From positions 1-64,000 of the forward strand of contig NZ_JANUGY010000012.1 in the NCBI RefSeq assembly GCF_024756235.1: a stretch of 64,000 nt of DNA, written 5' to 3'. Below, piece by piece: positions 32,745 through 41,016 of this stretch; the first letter of the stretch is position 1; every line of letters begins with the position of its first letter. The stretch comes from Massilia kyonggiensis. Lineage in GTDB: Bacteria > Pseudomonadota > Gammaproteobacteria > Burkholderiales > Burkholderiaceae_D. The notes beneath the pieces are model-generated. The model saw only the letters and a list, made by a program, of their open reading frames with translations. It had not been told where the DNA came from and searched no databases. Made by a program: the position numbers and the translations under genes.

Positions 32745-33053
32745 ATGAAATTCCTGCCTAAAATCCCATTCAAATCCCTGGCGCTCGGCGGCGCCGTGGC
32801 GCTGATCGTCTCGAGCGCCTACGCAGCCACGTGGGAGCAATGCCTGCCCACGTGCACGCAGAACGCGGAGAATGCCTATAACCAGTCCAAAGCGTATTAC
32901 ACGCAGGCGCAAACGAATTACTGCAACAGCCTGACGGATCCGGCGGCGAAGAACGCCTGCCTGGCCGGCGTGCCGTCGTACGCGGAACAGCAGGCGCAGA
33001 ACGTCAAGACCCAGGCGTTCAATTCGTGCATGAACGGGTGCACCCACGTATAA
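32745..33053 (+). CDS. Small secreted six-cysteine (twin CX3C) protein, paralog 2
   Basis: A 102-residue paralog of the preceding gene. Signal peptide 1-27 (LALGGAVALIVSSAYA). Cysteine order is the same: CLPTC, NYCN, NACL, CMNGC. The two proteins share long stretches such as QTNYCN and CLAGVP-YAEQQAQ. AGGAG lies 9 bases before ATG 32745. Tandem duplication with both signal peptides and all six cysteines retained suggests that both copies are functional. Function unknown. Confidence 0.72.
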   Translation: MKFLPKIPFKSLALGGAVALIVSSAYAATWEQCLPTCTQNAENAYNQSKAYYTQAQTNYCNSLTDPAAKNACLAGVPSYAEQQAQNVKTQAFNSCMNGCTHV

Positions 33054-33055
33054 AC

Positions 33056-33105
33056 GCGCCGCGTCGCGTCGCGTCCTGTCCGGCCAGTCCGGCCGGGGCG
33101 CTTTT
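33056..33105 (+). terminator. Long GC hairpin with T-run after paralog 2
   Basis: Outer stem GCGCC (33056-33060) with GGCGC (33097-33101), with inner GGCC/GGCC pairing possible, followed by TTTT. It lies 3 bp past the stop codon of paralog 2. A GTCGC repeat fills part of the loop. Confidence 0.45.
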
Positions 33106-33131
33106 CATTCATCCATCGATACAGGGCCGAT

Positions 33132-33578
33132 ATGCGCCATCACTCACTCGCAGTCATGCTGTTGTCCTGCCTGTTTCCCGCGGCCGCCTGGGCCGCGCCC
33201 GCACCGTGCAGCCTGGTCGACCGGGAAACCCTCGCGGCGCTCTCCCTTGGCGATGCCGTCACGAAGGTCGAACACAAGACGGTCCCGGCCAGGGGCCAGG
33301 TGCCCGAGCAGCATGTCGACGTGTGCACGATCACGCCGCGCGGCGGGGCGTCGCCGTCGCTCAGCATCATGGTGATGCCGCTGGCCGGCGCGACCTCGTC
33401 GGCCAAACCGGCCTGCCACGACAACACCGTGAAGAATGTCGGCATGGCGTCCTGCTTCGGCGTCGCCCGGGGCAGGATGGTGACCGTGTCGCTTGTGTCT
33501 CCGCAGGCGACCTTCGCCGCGTTGAACGCGACCCTGCGCGCCCGGTTCGGGCGGATGGTCGACGGCGCCGGGCAGTGA
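33132..33578 (+). CDS. Small secreted protein of unknown function
   Basis: A 148-residue protein with a signal peptide ending at AAAWA (about residue 21). The mature part starts APAPCSLVDRETLAALSLG, which recalls the start of DUF3558-type substrate-binding-like proteins (PCSLxD...). Three more cysteines follow (DVCTI, PACHD, ASCFG), so two disulfides are possible. The C-terminus (SLVSPQATFAALNATLRARFG) is helical. Convergent with the ABC operon, whose permease ends 3 bp away. Confidence 0.65.
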   Translation: MRHHSLAVMLLSCLFPAAAWAAPAPCSLVDRETLAALSLGDAVTKVEHKTVPARGQVPEQHVDVCTITPRGGASPSLSIMVMPLAGATSSAKPACHDNTVKNVGMASCFGVARGRMVTVSLVSPQATFAALNATLRARFGRMVDGAGQ

Positions 33579-33581
33579 CCG

Positions 33582-34817
33582 TCAGCCGTCGCTGCGCAGC
33601 GCGGCGATCGGGTCGAGCGCCGCCGCCTGGCGCGCGGGGTAGACGCCAAAGCCCAGCCCGACCGCCACGCACGCCAGCACGGCCAGCAGCAGACTCACGG
33701 GCGACCACGCCACCGACCACCCGGCCAGCGCCGCGATGCTGTAGGCCGCGACGGCGCCCAGCACGAGGCCGAGCAGGGCGCCGCTGACCGCGATCACGAG
33801 CGCCTCGGCCAGGAATTGTTCGACCACGTCGCGGCGGCGCGCGCCCAGTGCGCGCTTCAGGCCCACTTCGCGCCGGCGTTCCAGCACGTTGGCCAGCATG
33901 ATGTTCATGATGCCGATGCCCCCCACCAGCAGGGAGACTGCCGCGATCGAACTCATGACGATCGTGAAGATGCGCTGCGTCTGCTGGTTCTGGCGGTACA
34001 GCCCCATGGGCACGATGAGGTTCGTGTCGTCGACGCCGCCATGGCGCTGGTGGATGACCGCCTGCAGCACGCGCGCCGCGTCGTCCGGCGCGACCTGGCC
34101 GTCCAGGCGCACGCTGATGCCGTCCACTTCGTCCTCGATGCGGCGGAAGCTGAAGCGCGCGCGGGCCGTTTCCCACGGCACGAACAGGCGTTCGTCGTCC
34201 AGGCCCAGCTTGACGCCTTCGAATTCAGCCTTGCTGGGCGTGCGGTCGGCCAGCACGCCGACCACCTGCAGCCACACGTGATTGACCTTGACGCGCTGGC
34301 CGACGGCCGGCGCGGCGCCGAACAGCGTGTGCGCGAGGCGCGCGCCCAGTACACAGACCGGGGCCAGCGTCGCGCCGTCGGATGGCGTCAGCCAGCGCCC
34401 GAGCTTGAGCTGCAAGCCGCCATGGTCCGCATACCCGGGCGACACGGCGAACGCGCGTCCGCTCACGACCCGGTCGCCGACGACCAGCTGGTCGACCTTG
34501 ATTTCCTTCTTCAGCGCCACCGATTGCGCGCCCGGCACGACGGACAGCGCCGCCGCCGCGTCGGCGGCCGACAGGCCCAGCGAGCGGGTGCGGATGTCCT
34601 TCAGCTGCTCGGCGTCGATGCCCTTGCTCTCGACGATGACGTTGTTCAGGCCCAGCTCCGCGACGAGGCGCAGCGCCTCGCGCCGGCTGCCTTCGCCCAC
34701 GGCGAGCATCGCGACGATGGCGCCCACGCCGAAGATCATGCCCAGCAAGGTGAGGCCGGTGCGCAGTTTGCGGCGTTTCAGTTCGGCGACGGCTTCCAGC
34801 AGGAGTGCACGGTTCAT
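33582..34817 (-). CDS. MacB-type ABC transporter permease
   Basis: A 411-residue permease. The N-terminal helix (TGLTLLGMIFGVGAIVAMLAVGEG) is followed by a large periplasmic MacB_PCD domain (about 55-285). Three C-terminal FtsX-type helices follow (VMSSIAAVSLLVGGIGIMNIML, FLAEALVIAVSGALLGLVLGAV, VSLLLAVLACVAVGLGFG). ERRREVGLKRALGARRRDV is the coupling motif of the family. It ends with the expected PARQAAALDPIAALR. Last gene of a four-gene operon, with a 4-bp ATGA overlap with the lipoprotein adaptor. Exports an unknown compound or peptide from the periplasm through an outer-membrane partner. Confidence 0.88.
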   Translation of the reverse strand: MNRALLLEAVAELKRRKLRTGLTLLGMIFGVGAIVAMLAVGEGSRREALRLVAELGLNNVIVESKGIDAEQLKDIRTRSLGLSAADAAAALSVVPGAQSVALKKEIKVDQLVVGDRVVSGRAFAVSPGYADHGGLQLKLGRWLTPSDGATLAPVCVLGARLAHTLFGAAPAVGQRVKVNHVWLQVVGVLADRTPSKAEFEGVKLGLDDERLFVPWETARARFSFRRIEDEVDGISVRLDGQVAPDDAARVLQAVIHQRHGGVDDTNLIVPMGLYRQNQQTQRIFTIVMSSIAAVSLLVGGIGIMNIMLANVLERRREVGLKRALGARRRDVVEQFLAEALVIAVSGALLGLVLGAVAAYSIAALAGWSVAWSPVSLLLAVLACVAVGLGFGVYPARQAAALDPIAALRSDG

Positions 34818-36031
34818 GACTTGTCGTCTTTCGGGGGAAGGAGGACGACGCGCGCGCCGGACGCGAGGCCGCTCCTGATTTCGCTGCGCACCGGGCCGCG
34901 CTGGCCCAGGTCGACCTTGTGCTTCACGGCGCGGCCGGCGTCGACCGTGTACACGGCATACGCGGCGCCATCCTGCACGAGCGCGATGTTCGGCACCGTC
35001 AGCGCCGCCGCCTTCGTCACCAGCTGCACCGTGCCGTGCAGCGCCTGGCCGGGCTTCAGCCCCAGCTTGCGTGCCGTATCGGTGCCGATGGCGGCGTCGA
35101 AATCGCTGTACTTGACGGGCGACTCGGGCGAGATGACGCCGGCGCTGCTGCCGACCCGCGTCACCGTGAGGTCCAGCGCCGTGCCGGTACCGGCCAGGCG
35201 CACGCGCACGGGCAGGCCCGGCTTGAGTCCGTAGGCCTGGCCCTCGGCCACGGTGAAGTGGGCCACGAGCTGGTCGAGGTCGGGCAGGGTGCCGAACGGC
35301 TCGCCGGCCATCTGGTTGGCGCCCACCTGCGGCTTGGCGCCGTCCCAGCGCGCCGCGAGCAGGAACACGCCGTCGTGCGGCGCCACGAGTTCCAGCGCGT
35401 CCAGGCTCTTGCGCTGCTGCGCCGCGTTCTGCGCCACGCTGTCGCGCTGGGAGTGCAGCACGGCGTCCTGCGCGGCGGCGCGGGCTTGCGCCTGGCCCAC
35501 TTTCCAGTCCAGGTAGGTGCGCTTCTTCGTGAGGAAGCCGACGTCGGCCAGTGCATCGAGGATCTCGTTGCGCGGGAACAGGGAGAGGTCGACGCCTTCG
35601 TAGCGGCGCGAGAGTCCGAGGTCGTCCTCGACCCTGGCGCGCTCGCCGGCCAGTACGTTCTTTTCGACGGCCGCGTTCCGGCGATTGGCTTCCTCGGCCA
35701 GCGTCTTGCGCAGCAGTTCGACGTCGGCCTGCGACAGGTCCGCCCGTGCCTGCGGCGCGTCGAAGCGGGCCACGACCTGGCCTTTCGTGACGCTGCTGCC
35801 GTCCGGGATCATCTCCACCAGCACGCGGCCGGACCAGCCGCTGCCCGGCACCGTGAGCGGCGTGTTGGCGGCGGCGCGGATCTCGCCGTCCGCTTCCAGG
35901 GTTTCGGTCCACGCGCGCGGCGCCAGCGTCTCGGCCGGACCGCCGGCCGTCGACGATGCGCTGCCGCAACCGGACAGCAGGGCCGCCAGCGCGGCGGCGA
36001 ACAGACAGGGGCGTAGCATCGGTGGTCTCAT
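34814..36031 (-). CDS. Lipoprotein periplasmic adaptor subunit (HlyD/MacA-like)
   Basis: A 405-residue adaptor with a lipobox (LLSGC at 18-22), so it is anchored in a membrane leaflet. An N-terminal barrel-sandwich strand (VPGSGWSGRVLVEMIPDGSSVTKGQVVARFD) is followed by a helical hairpin (about 95-205), the second barrel half (LVAPHDGVFLLAARW) and a membrane-proximal domain (VPNIALVQDGAAYAVYTV). It overlaps the double adaptor by 4 bp and the permease by 4 bp. Confidence 0.83.
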   Translation of the reverse strand: MRPPMLRPCLFAAALAALLSGCGSASSTAGGPAETLAPRAWTETLEADGEIRAAANTPLTVPGSGWSGRVLVEMIPDGSSVTKGQVVARFDAPQARADLSQADVELLRKTLAEEANRRNAAVEKNVLAGERARVEDDLGLSRRYEGVDLSLFPRNEILDALADVGFLTKKRTYLDWKVGQAQARAAAQDAVLHSQRDSVAQNAAQQRKSLDALELVAPHDGVFLLAARWDGAKPQVGANQMAGEPFGTLPDLDQLVAHFTVAEGQAYGLKPGLPVRVRLAGTGTALDLTVTRVGSSAGVISPESPVKYSDFDAAIGTDTARKLGLKPGQALHGTVQLVTKAAALTVPNIALVQDGAAYAVYTVDAGRAVKHKVDLGQRGPVRSEIRSGLASGARVVLLPPKDDKS

Positions 36032-37932
36032 GGTCGGATTGCGGCGAGGCGGCGCCCGGTGCCCGGCAGCAGTTCCACCTGCACGGCGGCGCCCGGTTTG
36101 ACGTCTTTCGGCGGCGCGTCGAATTCGAGCTGCACGTCGCGCACGATGGCCGCCTGCGATGCGGATTTGCTGTGGAAGGCGCGTCCCAGGCCGGTCACGT
36201 GCGCGGCCAGCGTCTGCCGTGTGCCGGCCACGGTCACGCGCGCCGCCTGGCCCACCTGCACGCCCGCCGCCTGGGCTTCCGGCACCTGGGCATTGACGGC
36301 CAGCTGGTCGGGATCGGCCAGGGTCGCGACCGAGAGGCCCATCCAGACCTGGCTGCCGATGGTGAACTTGTTGCCGTCGAAGCCGATGCGGTGCAGGACC
36401 AGCCCGCGCCGCGGCGCCAGGACGGTCAACGCCGCCTGCCCCTTGACCAGCGTGGCGATCTGCGCCCGCAACTGCGCCACGTCGGACTGCAGGCCGGCGC
36501 GCTCGGCCTGGCGCGCGCGCCGCTGCGCCTCGTACTGCGCCTGCATCAGCTTCACCAGCTGTGCCTTTTCGGTCCGGTCGATCACGAGCTTGTCGTAGTC
36601 GACGCGGCGGATGAGTTCCTTCGGCATGGTCGCCTTGCGCGCGGCCTTGTCGGCATTGCTCTGTGCTTCGGCCTGCGCCAGCATGCCGGCGCGGTCGGCC
36701 TCCGCCTGGTCCAGCTGCAGTTTCTCCAGCGCCCGTTCGCGCTCCTTCAGCGTGCCTTGCAGCGTGATCAGGCGGTTCATCACCTCGGTGGATTCGAACA
36801 CGGCGATGGGCTGTCCCGCCTGCACCATCGTGCCTTCCGGCGCGAGGAACGCCAGCTTGTATTGCCAGATGTACGGGATGGTCGGCGGCGCCACGGGCAT
36901 GGTGCGGCGCGACGCGATCTCGCCTTCGACCGCCGGCACGGCGGGGGCGGCGGCGCTGGCCTGCCGGATGTTGGCCGCCGCCGCGCCGGGCGCCAGCGGT
37001 TCGACGAGCACGCTCATGCCGCCGACGAGCGGCAGGCCGTGGTCCTCGGGCAGGGCGATCCGGGCGCGGAAATAGCGGCCCAGTCCCCAGCGGGGCTTCG
37101 CTTCCGGCGCGCTCGTGATGCCGGCGAGCTTGCCGGTCACGACGACGCCCGGCAGCGCGTCGAAGCGCAGGCTGACGGCCTGGCCGTCGCGCAGGTGGGG
37201 GCGGTCCGCCTCCAGCACCCAGGCCGTGACGACCATGTGGCCGTCGCCCAGCACCGTGCCCGCCGCGTTGCCCGGCCAGGCTGTCGACCCTTCGTCGATG
37301 CGCTCGCCGTTGAGCGGGCTGTAGCCGTGGACGACGACGCCGTCGCGCGCGGCGCGCACTTCGGATTGCGCCAGCTGGGCGAGCTGGAACGCTTCGTTGA
37401 TCTGCAGTTTTTTGACTTCGAGCGCGCCGTCTTCCTTGCGGCGGGCCACGGCCGCGCGGGCGTTCCTGAGGCTGTCCTGCTTGATCGCGAGGTCGCGCGT
37501 GGCGCGGCCCAGCTCCGCCTGGTGGCGGTCGTAATCCAGCGCCGTGATCTGCTGCTTCGGCAGCGCCGCGTCGACCTTCGCCCTGTCCAGCGCGGCCTGG
37601 GCGTTGACGACCGCCTTTTCCGCCTCGATGGCCGCGACTTCGAGGGTGGCCATCTCGCTGTCCGTCTTCGCGCGGGCGCGCTCCCGGTCCAGCCGGAGCT
37701 GGTCGACATTGGTGGCCCCGGGGGACTCGATCCGCAGGACCACGTCGCCTTTCCTGACCTGCGTGCCTTCGGCGACGAAGTTGCGCAGCACGACCGGCGA
37801 CGCTTTCGACGGCGGCACGAAGAGCGTCTGCGAATCCAGCGCTTCCACTTCGCCCGTGATCAGGACGGGGCGCGTGTCTGCGGCGGTGGCGGCAACCGCG
37901 ACGAGGGCCAGCAGTGGGACCAGGCGCTTCAT
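36028..37932 (-). CDS. Double-module periplasmic adaptor (tandem HlyD-like)
   Basis: A 634-residue exported protein (signal 1-18, LVPLLALVAVAATAAD) holding two adaptor modules. Module 1 (about 20-330) has VVLRNFVAEGTQVRKGDVVLRIES, a helical hairpin and EVRAARDGVVVHGYSP. Module 2 (about 355-634) has KLAFLAPEGTMVQAGQPIAVFES, a second hairpin rich in Ala/Glu/Gln, ALTVLAPRRGLVLHR and a barrel domain. Ordinary adaptors have one module and about 370-420 residues, so this looks like a fusion or internal duplication. It lies between the ATPase and the lipoprotein adaptor with 4-bp overlaps on both sides. Confidence 0.82.
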   Translation of the reverse strand: MKRLVPLLALVAVAATAADTRPVLITGEVEALDSQTLFVPPSKASPVVLRNFVAEGTQVRKGDVVLRIESPGATNVDQLRLDRERARAKTDSEMATLEVAAIEAEKAVVNAQAALDRAKVDAALPKQQITALDYDRHQAELGRATRDLAIKQDSLRNARAAVARRKEDGALEVKKLQINEAFQLAQLAQSEVRAARDGVVVHGYSPLNGERIDEGSTAWPGNAAGTVLGDGHMVVTAWVLEADRPHLRDGQAVSLRFDALPGVVVTGKLAGITSAPEAKPRWGLGRYFRARIALPEDHGLPLVGGMSVLVEPLAPGAAAANIRQASAAAPAVPAVEGEIASRRTMPVAPPTIPYIWQYKLAFLAPEGTMVQAGQPIAVFESTEVMNRLITLQGTLKERERALEKLQLDQAEADRAGMLAQAEAQSNADKAARKATMPKELIRRVDYDKLVIDRTEKAQLVKLMQAQYEAQRRARQAERAGLQSDVAQLRAQIATLVKGQAALTVLAPRRGLVLHRIGFDGNKFTIGSQVWMGLSVATLADPDQLAVNAQVPEAQAAGVQVGQAARVTVAGTRQTLAAHVTGLGRAFHSKSASQAAIVRDVQLEFDAPPKDVKPGAAVQVELLPGTGRRLAAIRP

Positions 37933-38597
37933 GGCTGGCCGGCGACGCGGCCGTCGCGCAGGTGGATCGTGCGCTGCGCGCTGGCGGCGATGGCCGGATC
38001 GTGCGTCACCATCACGAGCGTCTGGCCGCCCGCGTGCAGTTCGCGCAGCAGGGCCATCACGTCCGCCGCGCTGGCGGAATCGAGGTTACCGGTCGGCTCG
38101 TCGGCCAGCAGCAGGTCAGGCTCGTTCAGCAGCGCGCGCGCGATCGCGGCCCGCTGCAGCTGGCCGCCGGAGAGCTGGCCCGGCAGGTGGTCGAGGCGCT
38201 GGCCGAGGCCGATGCGGTCGAGCAGGGCGCGCGCCCGGTCGGCCGCCTGCGGGTCGGGGTGGCGCGCATAGCGCTGCGGCAGCAGCACGTTTTCCAGCAC
38301 GGTCAGGCGCGGCAGCAGGTGAAAGGACTGGAACACGAAGCCGATGCGGCGATTGCGCACGTCGGACGCGGCGTCGTCGTCGAGGGCGCTGATCTCGTCC
38401 TGCGCCAGGCGGTAGCGGCCGCTGTCCGGGCGATCCAGCCCGCCCAGCACGTTCAGCAGGGTCGACTTGCCGGACCCGGACGGCCCCATCACGGCGACGA
38501 ATTCGCCGCGCGCCACGTGCAGGTCGATGCCGTCGAGGGCGTGGATGTCGCTGCCTCCCAGGCGGTAGGTCTTGCGGATGGCATTCAGTTCTATCAT
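37929..38597 (-). CDS. MacB/LolD-type ABC transporter ATPase
   Basis: A 222-residue ATPase. Walker A GPSGSGKST, Q-loop FVFQSFHLLPRLTVLENV, signature LSGGQLQRAAIARAL, Walker B LLLADEPTGNLD and the H-loop MVTHDP are all intact. The sequence is typical of the MacB/LolD branch that powers periplasmic export by mechanotransmission. First gene of the four-gene operon, with an ATGA overlap to the double adaptor. Confidence 0.92.
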   Translation of the reverse strand: MIELNAIRKTYRLGGSDIHALDGIDLHVARGEFVAVMGPSGSGKSTLLNVLGGLDRPDSGRYRLAQDEISALDDDAASDVRNRRIGFVFQSFHLLPRLTVLENVLLPQRYARHPDPQAADRARALLDRIGLGQRLDHLPGQLSGGQLQRAAIARALLNEPDLLLADEPTGNLDSASAADVMALLRELHAGGQTLVMVTHDPAIAASAQRTIHLRDGRVAGQP

Positions 38598-38627
38598 GTC
38601 GAAAAGTATTTCTTACGACACAACAGT

Positions 38628-38641
38628 TTGTCAATTGTCAA
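38628..38641. promoter_or_regulatory. Tandem TTGTCAA repeat upstream of the ABC operon
   Basis: TTGTCAATTGTCAA is a perfect tandem 7-mer, with a third partial copy (CGTCAA) just after. On the minus strand it reads TTGACAATTGACAA, giving two -35-like TTGACA hexamers about 40 bp before the ATPase start. It may hold the promoter, a regulator site, or both. Confidence 0.35.
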
Positions 38642-38658
38642 AAACGTCAACCGGTAGA

Positions 38659-40086
38659 TTATTTTGGCATGGCGGCGAGTGCGGCCAGCCGGCGGCAATC
38701 GGCCACGAGCCGGCGACCGTCGACGTTGGTCACGCCCAGCAGCAGGCCGCGCGTGGCCGGCGTATGCACATACCACGGCGACAGCGGCACGGGCGCGAGA
38801 CCGGCCTGCAGGGCGCGCGCGGCCACGTCGACGTCGGACGCGTCCGTGCGCAGCCGCGTGACGACGGCCATGCCCGCCGTCGCCTGCACCTCCAGCACGC
38901 CGGCAGCTTCCTTGCGCAGGCAGCGCAGCAGGGCCTCGCGCCGCGCCGCATACAGACGTTTCATGCGGCGCAGGTGGCGCAGGTAGTGGCCCTCCTGCAG
39001 GAAGTCCGCGACGGCGCGCTGGATGGCCGCGCCCGGCGCCGGTGCGAGGCATGCGGCGACGTCGCCGAACCGGCGCGCCAGTTCGGCCGGCACGACGAGG
39101 AAGCCGAGGCGCAGCGCCGGGCTGATCGTCTTGCTGAACGTCCCGATGTGCAGCACGCGGCCGCCCTGGTCGAGCGATGCGAGCGCCGGGGCCGCGCGGC
39201 CTTCCAGCTGCAGCTCGCTGAGATAGTCGTCCTCGACGATCCACGCCCCGTTGGCGCCGGCCCAGTCCAGCAGCGCATGGCGGCGCGCGAGCGTCATCGT
39301 CATGCCGAGCGGCGCCTGCTGGCCCGGCGTCACGACGGCAAGCCGCGCGTCCGGGGCCATGTGGATGCCGGCATCGACATCCAGGCCGTCCGCATCGACG
39401 GGGACGGCCGTCACCGCCATGCCCGCGAGCGACAGCGCCGTGCGGGTCAGCGGAAAGCCCGGATCCTCGAACCACGCGCCTTTGCCTTCCAGTGCGAGCG
39501 TGCGCACGACGAGCCCCAGCGCGCCCGCGAATCCGGCCGTGATCAATACCTGCGACGGGGTGCAGCGGATGCCGCGCGCGATGCCGAGATAGGCCGCGAC
39601 TTCGCGCCGCAGGTCGGGATCGCCGCGCGGATCCGGGTAGCCGACCGGGCTGGCCGCCGTGTGCCGGGCCGCGCGCACCATCACGCGCGACCACAGTTTG
39701 TAGGGGAACGCGTCCTGCGCCGGAACGCCCATCTGGAACGGCAGCGGCGTCGCGCCGAAGCTGTGGAACAGCTCCGGGATCGGAGAGGTGTCCGGCGCGC
39801 GGTCGAATGTGGCTTGCGTTGCCGGCCGCCCGTTGACGCGGGTGCCGGCCGCGCCATAGCTCGTCGCGAGCTGCTCGTCGACGAGGCGTTCGTAGGCGAT
39901 GCGCACGGTGCCGCGCGACACGCCCAGTTGCGCCGCCAGGTCGCGCCACGACGGCAGTTTCGCATCGGACGGGATCTGCCCCGATTCGATGGCAGCGCGG
40001 ATGGCCGCGTAGATCTGCGTGGCGAGCGGCGTCTTCTTGGCCCGGTCGAGGCCGATGGACAGGGAAGTCATCGGCTGATGGTACAT
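38659..40086 (-). CDS. PdxR/MocR-like GntR regulator with aminotransferase domain
   Basis: A 475-residue MocR-type regulator. The N-terminal GntR winged helix (about 15-80, KLPSWRDLAAQLGVSRGTVRIAYERL) is joined to a fold-type-I aminotransferase-like domain (about 115-470). GTFSKTISPALRLGFL contains the PLP-linking Lys, and WIVEDDYLSEL is the usual PLP-ring region. Such regulators bind PLP or a PLP adduct rather than catalyse transamination. Divergent from the AhpD-cupin-HD operon, its likely target. The start could be 40086 or the ATG at 40071; neither has a clear ribosome site. Confidence 0.86.
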   Translation of the reverse strand: MYHQPMTSLSIGLDRAKKTPLATQIYAAIRAAIESGQIPSDAKLPSWRDLAAQLGVSRGTVRIAYERLVDEQLATSYGAAGTRVNGRPATQATFDRAPDTSPIPELFHSFGATPLPFQMGVPAQDAFPYKLWSRVMVRAARHTAASPVGYPDPRGDPDLRREVAAYLGIARGIRCTPSQVLITAGFAGALGLVVRTLALEGKGAWFEDPGFPLTRTALSLAGMAVTAVPVDADGLDVDAGIHMAPDARLAVVTPGQQAPLGMTMTLARRHALLDWAGANGAWIVEDDYLSELQLEGRAAPALASLDQGGRVLHIGTFSKTISPALRLGFLVVPAELARRFGDVAACLAPAPGAAIQRAVADFLQEGHYLRHLRRMKRLYAARREALLRCLRKEAAGVLEVQATAGMAVVTRLRTDASDVDVAARALQAGLAPVPLSPWYVHTPATRGLLLGVTNVDGRRLVADCRRLAALAAMPK

Positions 40087-40168
40087 TAAAAATGATCAAA
40101 CTTGGCACTGTTTTTTGGCCACCAGGGGGCGCATCATGTGTTCATCCAGTTCAACCAGGAGAATGAAA

Positions 40169-40627
40169 ATGACGCAACGCATGGATTACAACGCGGCCAC
40201 CCCGGCCGGCATGAAGGCACTCGGCGGCGTGTACGGCCACATCATGGGCAGCGGCCTGCCGAAGGTGCTCGTCGACCTCGTCTACCTGCGCGTCTCGCAG
40301 ATCAACGGCTGCGCGTACTGCATCGACATGCATTCGCGCGACCTGCTGAAGGACGGCGTCAACGTCGAAAAACTCGTGCTGGTGCCGGCGTGGCGCGAGG
40401 CGGGCAGCCTGTTCGACGCGACGGAGCGCGCGGCCCTCGCGTGGGCCGAGACGGTGACGAAGGTGGCCGAGACGGGTGTGCCGGACGCGGAGTATGCCGC
40501 CGCGGCGGCCGTGTTCAGCCAGCAGCAACTGGCCGACCTGACCATCGCGATCGGCCTGATGAACGCGTACAACCGCATGGCGATCAGCTTCCGCGCGACG
40601 CCGGCGGCCGTGGCGGTGGCGCGATGA
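40169..40627 (+). CDS. AhpD-like carboxymuconolactone decarboxylase family protein
   Basis: A 152-residue protein with the AhpD-type CxxC-x3-H site (CAYCIDMHS), which in characterised relatives carries thiol peroxidase/disulfide reductase activity. It is mostly helical and probably oligomeric. The start is ATG 40169 with AGGAG 7 bases upstream; an ATG at 40163 is too close to that site. First of three overlapping genes, next to the MocR-type regulator. May protect against peroxides or handle a reactive metabolite. Confidence 0.85.
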   Translation: MTQRMDYNAATPAGMKALGGVYGHIMGSGLPKVLVDLVYLRVSQINGCAYCIDMHSRDLLKDGVNVEKLVLVPAWREAGSLFDATERAALAWAETVTKVAETGVPDAEYAAAAAVFSQQQLADLTIAIGLMNAYNRMAISFRATPAAVAVAR

Positions 40628-41016
40628 AATCGCGCATCGCCTTTTGTCTGGCGCTGCTCTGCACTGCTGCCGGCGCGCACGAGACGGTGAAACCCCTGTT
40701 CCACCGCGCGTTGCCGAACGTGCCCGGCAAGGCGCTGGTGGCGGTGGAGGTGTCGTTCGCGCCCGGCGCCGAGTCGCCGCCGCATACGCATCCGAAGTCG
40801 TCGTTCATTTACGCGCAGGTGCTGTCCGGCGAGATCGTCAGCGCCGTCGACGATGCGCCGCCGAAGGTCTACCGCACGGGCGAGTCCTGGTACGAGGATC
40901 CGGGCGCGCGCCACCAGGTGACCCGCAATGCCAGCAAGGACAGGCCGGCCACGCTGCTGGCCGTGTTCGTGCTGGACGAGGGGGAGCAGAAGCTCGTGCT
41001 CCCGGCCGCGCAATGA
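40624..41016 (+). CDS. Exported cupin-domain protein
   Basis: A 130-residue single-domain cupin with a signal peptide ending at AGA (about residue 18), so periplasmic. Cupin motif 1 is PPHTHPKSSFIYAQVLSGE (His54/His56), and motif 2 includes PGARHQVTRN, giving a plausible metal site. It overlaps AhpD by 4 bp (ATGA) and the HD gene by 4 bp. Substrate unknown. Confidence 0.82.
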   Translation: MKSRIAFCLALLCTAAGAHETVKPLFHRALPNVPGKALVAVEVSFAPGAESPPHTHPKSSFIYAQVLSGEIVSAVDDAPPKVYRTGESWYEDPGARHQVTRNASKDRPATLLAVFVLDEGEQKLVLPAAQ

